Origin: DATHKG01 sp035489435
Lineage (GTDB): Bacteria; Bacteroidota; Bacteroidia; Chitinophagales; Chitinophagaceae
DNA: 64,000 nucleotides
Assembly (NCBI GenBank): GCA_035489435.1
Contig: DATHKG010000023.1
Direction: 5' to 3' (one strand)
A model generated the notes under the pieces. That model had not been told where the DNA came from and did no database searches. It was given only the letters and a program-made list of their open reading frames with translations. Both the position numbers and the translations under genes were made by a program. Of the stretch, positions 53,688 through 61,256 are shown piece after piece; position 1 is the stretch's first letter, and the number at the start of each line of letters is the position of its first letter.

Positions 53688-56600
53688 TTATAAATTGATG
53701 TTTACACCAGCCAGGAAGGTGGTGGCAGATGGATATGCATTCCAGTCAATCCGGAAGTTTGCACCACCATAAGGATTCAGCGCAGGATCATAACCCGTAT
53801 AATCGGTGAGCGTCCATAGGTTCTGCCCGGAAACATATATAGTGGCCGACTTAACTACACTTCTTTTAATTGGTATAAAATAGCTCAGCCGAACCGTATT
53901 CAGCCTCAGGTAAGATGCATCTTCAACGGTATAAGTGTTCACTGTTTTCTGCCCCTGTGTATTCGGTGTAACAAATGAAGGATAGATGTTGGATGGATTC
54001 TTAACTGTCCACCGGTCCAATAACGGCGTTGCCAGCCGGTTGCGTTTTAAGTTCGCAGGGAAGTAAGTATCAACCATATTATTGTTGAGCATGTTTACAC
54101 CCTGAACGCCTTCAAAAAACACATAAAGCTGGAAGCCCTTGTATTCAAAGGTGTTAGTGAATGACCAGATATAATCCGGGAACGAATTACCAACGATCAT
54201 TCGATCACTTGCATTCACCACCTTGTCGCCATTAATGTCGCGGTATTTCAGGTCGCCCGGTTTTACGTTATCATTCGTCACTGAAAAATTATCACCTGTC
54301 TGCCAAACACCATCGATGGTGTAGCCATAGAACGAATTGACGGGGCTGCCCACCTGCGTGATGGCGATCTGGGAGGTTGAACCGGCGGCACCGGAGATGA
54401 TGGGTGGGGTACCGCCAAGATCAAGTACTTTATTCTTAAGTGTGTTGAAGATAATCGATGAGTTCCATGAGAAGGCGCCCCTGATGTTTTCGGTCGCCAG
54501 CATCACTTCGAAACCACTGTTACGCATGCTGCCCACGTTGGTTAACATGGTTGAAAAACCGGTCGACCTTGAGATAGGCAGACTCAGCAACATATCGTCT
54601 GTCGTTTTCGAATACCATTCTATGCTACCGGAAATGCGGTTGCTGATAACGCCAAAGTCGATCCCAACGTTTAGTTGTTCTGATGTTTCCCATTTCAGAT
54701 CGGGATTGGCTATTCGCGTAGGTGCACTCGAGCTAACCTGTGAGCCATCGATAACATAACGAAGTCCCGAGCCAAATGTCGGCATGGATTGATAGTTGCC
54801 TATCTCCTGGTTACCGGTGCGTCCCCAGCTACCTCTTAATTTCAGGTTGCTGATTGCACTGATATCTTTCATGAAGTCTTCCTCGTTAATCTTCCAGCCA
54901 AGCGCAACCGAAGGGAAATAACCAAACTTATTATTTTCTCCGAAGCGGGATGAACCATCTATACGCATGGTGGCGGTGAACAGGTATTTGTTATCGAGCA
55001 CATAGTTGATACGACCGAGATATGACAACAGGCTGTTCTGACTTTTACCGCTGCTGTTGATAGCCGAGGTCGGCACGCCGAGGCCGAGGTTGTCAGTACC
55101 TACAGCATCTGAAGGAAAGCCCCTGCCCTCGCCGGAGTAAGAGTTTTCAATAAACTTCTGCCCGGTCATACCAATAACTGCATTGATACTGCTCCTGTTA
55201 AATGTTTCTTTGTAACTCACTGTTCCTTCCACCAGGTAGTTGCTGTTTTTGCCATCGAGGATACTCGCTATACCGCCGGCTGCACCACCATCGATCGTGC
55301 TGCGTCCTACATAAGTATCACGTCGTTGATTCACAACATCGGCACCTACGTTCAGTTTAGCAGAAAGGCCTCTCCAGATTGAATATTCGCCGTATACCGT
55401 TCCGAACGTACGATATAGATTTGATGTACCTCTTTTACCATTAGCGATGGCCAGCGGGTTATCGATGTTCATGTCTTTCGACAAAGTGTACTTTCCATTG
55501 GCATCATATATCGAAAGCGTCGGATCATAATTGATCGCTGCGTACACGATGCCCGCGCGTTCGTTCAGATCCATTCCATTGGGAACATATTCATCTTTTA
55601 CATAACTGGTGTTTAGGTTGAATCCCATCCTGAACTTATCCGAAGCGCGGTGCTCAAGGTTGATGCGACCGGAGAGACGATTGTTGTTTGAATTGATAAG
55701 AATACCTTCCTGGTTGTAATAATTGAATGAAACCATGAACGTCGTTTTGTCGGACCCACCCGATAACGACAGGTTATGATTTTGTATGCCTGCATTTTTT
55801 GCATACACTTGTTCGAGCCAGTCTGTTCCACCATTTGCAATGCCGGTTACCTTCTGGGAGGCCGTACCACCACCCTCGTCGATGATGCTGTTGATGGTGG
55901 TCATATATTGTTCCGGGTTCAAAAGCTTTATGTTGTTCGACACATTCTGGATGCCGCCGTAAACATCATAATTTACTTTCAATGCACCTGACTTGCCGCT
56001 TTTGGTAGTTATCAGCACTACACCATTCGCACCACGTGAACCATAGATTGCCGTGGCCGATGCATCTTTCAAAATCTCCATGGAGGCGATGTCGTTTGGA
56101 TTGATGGAGTTAAGCGGATTACGCGGCGTGCGCATACCCGTGAAGTTGGCACCGGACCCAGTGACGGCACTGGAGTTATCGAGCGGCAATCCGTCAACAA
56201 CATAAAGCGGGCTGTTACCGGCATTAATAGAGCCGACGCCGCGAATATTAACGGAGATGCCACCGCCGGGTTCGCCGCTGTTTTGCACAACCTGCACCCC
56301 GGCAGCCTTACCGGCAATTAACTGGTCGGCAGAAGTAATCGCGCCTTTGTTGAAATCTTTTGCAGTCAGGGCTACCACAGCACCGGTAAGATCTGCCTTT
56401 TTAACGCTGCCATAACCAATTACCACTACCTCGTCCATTTCCTTTTCGGCAGATTGCATTGTTATGTTACCGTTTTGCCTTAATTCACTCGCCGGCACTT
56501 CCTTTTCGCCAAAGCTAACATGTGAAAATTGTACAATCTGGCCGCTGCCTGCGCGGATAGTATAGAAGCCATTTTGATCAGAGGCGGCGGACACATTCGT

Positions 56601-56765
56601 TCCCTTGATGCGGATAGTGGTACCCCCGAGGCCTGCATTCAAGCTGTCTTTTACCTGGCCTTTGATTTCAAATGTCCCGGTTTGAGCTTTTATGGATGCT
56701 GGCAGGATGCCAAAAAACAGGAGGGCGATCAACCCATACTTTAGCAACAGTCGTTTGGTATTCAT
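53688..56765 (-). CDS. SusC/RagA-family TonB-dependent transporter (copy 2)
   Basis: About 1025 residues from the ATG at 56765 (M-N-T-K-R-L-L-L-K-Y-G), which gives a normal signal peptide; a frame extends 23 codons further upstream. A carboxypeptidase-like N-terminal domain (G-Q-V-K-D-S-L-N-A-G-L-G-G) leads to V-V-V-I-G-Y-G-S, plug motifs (V-N-I-R-G-V-G-S-I-N, L-Y-V-V-D-G-L-P-L) and the barrel. Unlike copy 1 it has no STN domain, so it should not signal through a FecR protein. The AraC gene nearby is a more likely control. Divergent from the symporter gene. Confidence 0.94.
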   Translation of the reverse strand: MNTKRLLLKYGLIALLFFGILPASIKAQTGTFEIKGQVKDSLNAGLGGTTIRIKGTNVSAASDQNGFYTIRAGSGQIVQFSHVSFGEKEVPASELRQNGNITMQSAEKEMDEVVVIGYGSVKKADLTGAVVALTAKDFNKGAITSADQLIAGKAAGVQVVQNSGEPGGGISVNIRGVGSINAGNSPLYVVDGLPLDNSSAVTGSGANFTGMRTPRNPLNSINPNDIASMEILKDASATAIYGSRGANGVVLITTKSGKSGALKVNYDVYGGIQNVSNNIKLLNPEQYMTTINSIIDEGGGTASQKVTGIANGGTDWLEQVYAKNAGIQNHNLSLSGGSDKTTFMVSFNYYNQEGILINSNNNRLSGRINLEHRASDKFRMGFNLNTSYVKDEYVPNGMDLNERAGIVYAAINYDPTLSIYDANGKYTLSKDMNIDNPLAIANGKRGTSNLYRTFGTVYGEYSIWRGLSAKLNVGADVVNQRRDTYVGRSTIDGGAAGGIASILDGKNSNYLVEGTVSYKETFNRSSINAVIGMTGQKFIENSYSGEGRGFPSDAVGTDNLGLGVPTSAINSSGKSQNSLLSYLGRINYVLDNKYLFTATMRIDGSSRFGENNKFGYFPSVALGWKINEEDFMKDISAISNLKLRGSWGRTGNQEIGNYQSMPTFGSGLRYVIDGSQVSSSAPTRIANPDLKWETSEQLNVGIDFGVISNRISGSIEWYSKTTDDMLLSLPISRSTGFSTMLTNVGSMRNSGFEVMLATENIRGAFSWNSSIIFNTLKNKVLDLGGTPPIISGAAGSTSQIAITQVGSPVNSFYGYTIDGVWQTGDNFSVTNDNVKPGDLKYRDINGDKVVNASDRMIVGNSFPDYIWSFTNTFEYKGFQLYVFFEGVQGVNMLNNNMVDTYFPANLKRNRLATPLLDRWTVKNPSNIYPSFVTPNTQGQKTVNTYTVEDASYLRLNTVRLSYFIPIKRSVVKSATIYVSGQNLWTLTDYTGYDPALNPYGGANFRIDWNAYPSATTFLAGVNINL

Positions 56766-57057
56766 ACAATGAAAGATTTCACTATGATTAAATATGGTGA
56801 GAGCCTTAACCGAAAGGAAGTAGTGGTGAGTCATCGTTATAGCAAATCGTTAGCAATGCGAAATCAGAATCCGGCAATTCACCAAATGTAACCGGCTTAT
56901 GTTGCTGACGTTTATATTTTGTAGGCAAAGATTTATACGATATTAACTTGTTCGTGACCCCTTTGGTAAAATTTGCTTTTTTATTGGCTCAAAAGCTATA
57001 ATAGAATGCAAAGATTTTATAATCGCTCCCCGGATCTTTATAATAGGTTTGTGAATC
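56766..57057. promoter_or_regulatory. divergent promoter region of susC and symporter, with repeated A/T box
   Basis: About 290 bases between divergent genes. A box is repeated in the same orientation: GCAAAGATTTATACGAT (56925-56941), GCAAAGATTTTATAATCG (57008-57025), and a weaker GATCTTTATAATAGG (57033-57047). A related ATTTTATACGAA lies at 58885-58896 before the AraC gene. Such spaced direct repeats are a usual form of AraC-family binding site. The function is inferred from position and repetition only. Confidence 0.5.
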
Positions 57058-58635
57058 ATGAAGACGTTACCCGTAATTGACCTTGTGGTGATTTTCGCAT
57101 ACTTGTTGGCAATGGTATGGGTAGGTTATTATTTCTCGCGCAAGAATAAAAATGCAGATCAGTTTACGACGGCTTCCGGTCATATACCCGGATGGGCAAT
57201 CGGGCTTTCCATCTATGCCACTTTTTTAAGCAGCAATACCTTCCTTGGTGTGCCGGGCAAAGCTTTTGGCAGCAACTGGAATGCGTTTATGTTCAGTATC
57301 TCCATGCCACTGGCCGCATGGGTGGGTGCGAAATATTTTGTTCCTTTTTACAGGAGCACGGGCGAAGTTTCTGCGTATACCAATCTTGAAAAACGATTCG
57401 GCCCCTGGGCAAGAACTTATGCCGTGATTTGTTTCCTGCTGACACAGATCGCGCGGATGGGTTCAATATTTTTTGGTTTGTCCCTTACATTACAAGCATT
57501 GACAGGTTTCGACATGAGACTGATCATGATAATAACCGGAATCTGTATTATTCTTTATACGGTGATGGGTGGCATTGAAGCGGTGATATGGACAGAAGTG
57601 GTCCAGGGCGTTTTGAAAACCCTGGGTGCCGTGCTGATCCTTTACCTGGTGATATCAAATGTTGATGGAGGTGTTTCAACAATAATCGATGTAGGTCTTG
57701 AGAAGAACAAATTCAGCCTGGGTACCATGGATCTTGATTTCACCAAAGCAGGGTTCTGGGTGGTGTTGTTGTATGGCTTCTTCATTAACCTCAATAATTT
57801 TGGGATGGACCAGAATTATATACAACGATATCATACGGCTACTTCAGAAAAAGAAGCGGCGAAGTCGGTGTGGTTGTGCGTTTGGATCTATGTACCTGCT
57901 TCTTTATTGTTTTTTGTAATCGGCAGTTGTCTATATGCATATTATTCGTTCAATCCTGGATTGCTCGATCCGGTCAAATTGCAGGTTGCGGTTGAGCGGC
58001 TCGGTAGCGGGGCTTCGTCCGGCGAGTTGCAGGCTTATGCTTCGCGCCTGGTTCCGGAGGATTATGGCGACAAGGTAATGCCGCATTTTATGGTTACGAT
58101 GATACCGGCCGGATTGGTTGGGTTGATTGTTTCTGCGATACTTTCGGCCGGTATGAGCACCATCAGTTCCGGCATGAATGCATCAGCCACTGTATTTACT
58201 GAAGATATATACAAACGCTACATCCAGAAAGATATCACCGGCAAACGGGAACTAAGGTTGCTGCATGTGGGCACCGTTGCATTCGGACTTCTCGGTATGA
58301 TTGCCGGTGTGCTGATGATCGGTGTGAAAAGTGTGCTGGATATCTGGTGGCAGCTTTCCGGCATTTTTGCCGGTGGCATGCTTGGCCTGTTCCTTCTCGG
58401 CATTATCAGCAGGAAGACGGGTAACAAGGCGGCCCTGGCGGGCACCATTACGGGCTTACTAGTGATTCTGTGGATGACTTTGTCTGCCATAATCCCGGAG
58501 CAATACCGCTACCTCCGAAATCCGCTTCATGCGAATATGATAATCGTGGTAGGCACACTTACTATTTTTCTTGCCGGCAGATTGTTTACTGCGGTGTGGC
58601 CACGCCGTGATGAGCATCAATCAAGTGAGTTTTGA
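57058..58635 (+). CDS. sodium/solute symporter (SSS family)
   Basis: A 525-residue integral inner-membrane transporter with about 13 hydrophobic segments. The family start L-V-V-I-F-A-Y-L-L-A-M-V-W-V-G is followed by F-T-T-A-S-G-H-I-P-G-W-A-I-G. Later come V-M-G-G-I-E-A-V-I-W-T-E and S-A-G-M-S-T-I-S-S-G-M-N-A-S-A-T, typical of the group that includes sialic acid and sugar transporters. It sits between susCD and the AraC gene and likely imports the monomer released by the outer-membrane and periplasmic enzymes of the locus. Substrate not readable. Confidence 0.9.
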   Translation: MKTLPVIDLVVIFAYLLAMVWVGYYFSRKNKNADQFTTASGHIPGWAIGLSIYATFLSSNTFLGVPGKAFGSNWNAFMFSISMPLAAWVGAKYFVPFYRSTGEVSAYTNLEKRFGPWARTYAVICFLLTQIARMGSIFFGLSLTLQALTGFDMRLIMIITGICIILYTVMGGIEAVIWTEVVQGVLKTLGAVLILYLVISNVDGGVSTIIDVGLEKNKFSLGTMDLDFTKAGFWVVLLYGFFINLNNFGMDQNYIQRYHTATSEKEAAKSVWLCVWIYVPASLLFFVIGSCLYAYYSFNPGLLDPVKLQVAVERLGSGASSGELQAYASRLVPEDYGDKVMPHFMVTMIPAGLVGLIVSAILSAGMSTISSGMNASATVFTEDIYKRYIQKDITGKRELRLLHVGTVAFGLLGMIAGVLMIGVKSVLDIWWQLSGIFAGGMLGLFLLGIISRKTGNKAALAGTITGLLVILWMTLSAIIPEQYRYLRNPLHANMIIVVGTLTIFLAGRLFTAVWPRRDEHQSSEF

Positions 58636-58983
58636 CATTATCAAACTGGTTGGCCACTTTTCCTTGAACCCGAACCTTTATACTTTCTAAACAATTTCTT
58701 GTACTATTTTACCATATGCTGAATCAGCCGGCAATTAAGGACCGTTTTTGCTGGAATGCTGTGTAATTAACAGTGAGCGAATAACAAAAAAGATTAAATT
58801 GGATTTGAATTCTACTTTTAAATCCTACTACTCTTGCCAATTTAGTATACTGGGTGAGGGTAGGATTGCATAAACGGAAACTATATTTTATACGAATGAT
58901 TGCTTGCCACACGCTGAGGTGACCCGTGCCATTCACATGCTATTTATGGTGTGTTAAGCGAAGCAACATAAAACCAAATTCGG
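58636..58983. other. 348-base gap before the AraC gene
   Basis: No gene. A copy of the A/T box (58885-58896) seen upstream of the symporter lies about 90 bases before the AraC start, which suggests autoregulation. Otherwise nothing recognised. Confidence 0.4.
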
Positions 58984-59853
58984 ATGAAACCTCATTTTCA
59001 CAAAGTGCCGGTTCCTATTCATAACTCCTTTTCAGTTCGGCATGACCGTCAACATCAGTTTGGAAAATTGCTTCACTACCATCCGGAGTTGGAATTGCAC
59101 TACATGATTAAAGGTGAAGGAATACGCCTGATCGGTGACAACGTTTCACACTTTACGGGCGGAGAAGTGATCCTTCTTGGAGAAAATTTACCGCATGCGT
59201 GGAAAGAAAAAGATTCCGATAATGCAGATGACTATGTGGAAGCCATCGTGATTCATTTCTCACCCGGCTGCCTGGGCAGGGACTTTTTTGAATTACCGGA
59301 AGCTTACCTCATTCCGCGTGTATTCGAAGCAGCCAGGAAGGGTTTATTAATACAAGGCGAGTCTGCGGAAATGATCAAAAAGTTGATGATTGAAATCACC
59401 CAGGCTACGCGGTTCGAGCGGATCTTAAAATTATTGCAGATTCTGCAGATCATCAGCGAAAGCGATGAAACTAAAACGATCGCGTCTGCCCATGCCTTTT
59501 ATAAAGCCAATGAAAACGAGTCGCTGCGCTTGAATAGTGTGATTGCTCATACCCTTAAGAACTTCAAGAAGGAGATTAACCTGGAGGAGATTTCGGAGGT
59601 GGCCAACCTGAGTGTGAATTCGTTTTGCCGCTACTTTAAATCGATGACGAATAAGACTTACCTGGATTTTCTTACCGAGGTGCGGATCAGTCATGCCTGC
59701 CGCATGATTATGGAAGATCGTGATGCTATCCCGATCGTTTGTTATGATTGCGGCTTTAATAATGTATCGAATTTTTACCGGCATTTTAAACGCTTCACTG
59801 GTTATACACCATTCGAGTACAAGCGTAAGTATAAAGAAAAATGTGTGGCGTGA
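58984..59853 (+). CDS. AraC-family transcriptional regulator with cupin sensor domain
   Basis: A 289-residue protein. The N-terminal cupin-like sensor has H-Y-H-P-E-L-E-L-H-Y-M-I-K-G-E-G and F-T-G-G-E-V-I-L-L-G-E-N-L-P-H-A-W. The C-terminal double helix-turn-helix spans about residues 190-287 (I-S-E-V-A-N-L-S-V-N-S-F-C-R-Y-F-K; C-Y-D-C-G-F-N-N-V-S-N-F-Y-R-H-F-K-R-F-T-G). Such regulators control adjacent sugar genes in response to a small ligand. The stop overlaps the next gene by 13 bases, so the two are coupled. Confidence 0.92.
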   Translation: MKPHFHKVPVPIHNSFSVRHDRQHQFGKLLHYHPELELHYMIKGEGIRLIGDNVSHFTGGEVILLGENLPHAWKEKDSDNADDYVEAIVIHFSPGCLGRDFFELPEAYLIPRVFEAARKGLLIQGESAEMIKKLMIEITQATRFERILKLLQILQIISESDETKTIASAHAFYKANENESLRLNSVIAHTLKNFKKEINLEEISEVANLSVNSFCRYFKSMTNKTYLDFLTEVRISHACRMIMEDRDAIPIVCYDCGFNNVSNFYRHFKRFTGYTPFEYKRKYKEKCVA

Positions 59854-61256
59854 GTGGCATACGAGGCAGTCATGCTGCATTTCTGTATTGTGCTATATCA
59901 ATCTTTATCTCTGCTTGCATGAACGACCAACCATACCTACACGAACGCCAGGTTACGCACGACAACAAAGGCCATTGTCTTAACAGCACCCAATGTTTTT
60001 CTCCTGATGGGAAGTTGATTGTTTACGATACCCGCAATGTTGATTCCGCACTTGCATCCAATGGCGAGATAAGGGTGGTAAATCCGGGGACAGGAGAAGA
60101 TAAACTGATTTATCAAACGGAAAATCAAACGAGGTTTGGACCAGGTGTTGGTGCTGTCACGTTCTCACCCGTCGACAACCGGGTATTATTCCTGGCGGGA
60201 ATCAGGAATGCTGATTCATCGCGGCCTTATAGCATGACCAGGCGAACAGGTTTCGCTGTTGATATCGACTCTCCGTTGCGGGCCATTCGAATGGATGCAA
60301 GAGATATATTGGACCCGTTTACACCGGGCGCCTTACGCGGAGGCACACACGCACACACCTGGAGTGGCGATGGCAAGTGGATAAGCTTCACTTATAATGA
60401 CCATGTGCTTACCGAAGCAGCAAGTAGGGCGTCAAAGACAGATATCATTAACACCCGAACGGTCGGAGTGATGTTTCCACGTCACACTGAAGTTGCCGCC
60501 GCTGATGATGTGGAAAATATCAGCGGAAGCATGTTTAGTGTGTTGGTAACGCAGGTAGTGAAAAATCCGACTCCGGGTTCAGATGAAATAGGCCGCGCTT
60601 TTGATGAATGCTGGATTGGTAACAACGGTTACCAGTTGCGTGATGGCAGTCGCCAGGAACGCGCGATAGCCTTCCAGGGTGAGTTGATTGATAAGGTGGG
60701 AAATAAAAAGGCCGAAATTTTTGTTGCTGACATTCCTGGCGATTTGATATCAAGACCATCGAACGACTTTTTACCTGGAACCGCCACAACCCTGCCTTCG
60801 GTGCCAAATGGTGTGAAACAACGCAGAATTAGCTTCACAGGAAAAGGGGTAAGTACCTTGCCGCGGCATTGGCTTCGCAGCACACCGGATGGCTCGATGA
60901 TAGGCTATCTTGCAGAAGATAATAAAGGCGTAATTCAGCTTTGGACCATTTCTCCTAACGGCGGCAGCCCTGTTCAACGCAGCTTTCTGAATGCGTCCAT
61001 AACAGGTCCTTTCAACTTTAATGCAACCGGAACTCTTGCGGCCTTTATTGCGGACGGCTCTGTTTATCTAACCCGCTTGTCCGATTCAAAGAGCTACCGG
61101 GCCACTCCCAAAAATTCCGATAAAGGCGGGCTAGTCGGTGCAGTGGCGTGGTCTCCAGTCGAAAATAAAATTTCCTACAACCGCTATGTAAAATCCGGTG
61201 ATGCTGAATACCTACAGATATTTACCGCGGAAATTGATGAGGCCATATTCCGATAG
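59841..61256 (+). CDS. DUF3748 (YidR-like) beta-propeller lipoprotein
   Basis: A 471-residue protein. The N-terminus has a lipobox I-S-A-C with the lipid-bearing cysteine at residue 26. The mature protein starts Y-L-H-E-R-Q-V-T-H-D and contains F-S-P-D-G-K-L-I-V-Y-D-T-R, V-G-A-V-T-F-S-P, and G-G-T-H-A-H-T-W-S-G-D-G, matching the DUF3748/YidR family, a TolB-like propeller of unknown function. The start codon lies inside the AraC gene end. The TAG at 61254-61256 is followed directly, in the same frame, by a long start-less frame. The last residues (A-E-I-D-E-A-I-F-R) read as a normal end, so the gene itself is probably intact. Confidence 0.8.
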   Translation: MCGVSGIRGSHAAFLYCAISIFISACMNDQPYLHERQVTHDNKGHCLNSTQCFSPDGKLIVYDTRNVDSALASNGEIRVVNPGTGEDKLIYQTENQTRFGPGVGAVTFSPVDNRVLFLAGIRNADSSRPYSMTRRTGFAVDIDSPLRAIRMDARDILDPFTPGALRGGTHAHTWSGDGKWISFTYNDHVLTEAASRASKTDIINTRTVGVMFPRHTEVAAADDVENISGSMFSVLVTQVVKNPTPGSDEIGRAFDECWIGNNGYQLRDGSRQERAIAFQGELIDKVGNKKAEIFVADIPGDLISRPSNDFLPGTATTLPSVPNGVKQRRISFTGKGVSTLPRHWLRSTPDGSMIGYLAEDNKGVIQLWTISPNGGSPVQRSFLNASITGPFNFNATGTLAAFIADGSVYLTRLSDSKSYRATPKNSDKGGLVGAVAWSPVENKISYNRYVKSGDAEYLQIFTAEIDEAIFR

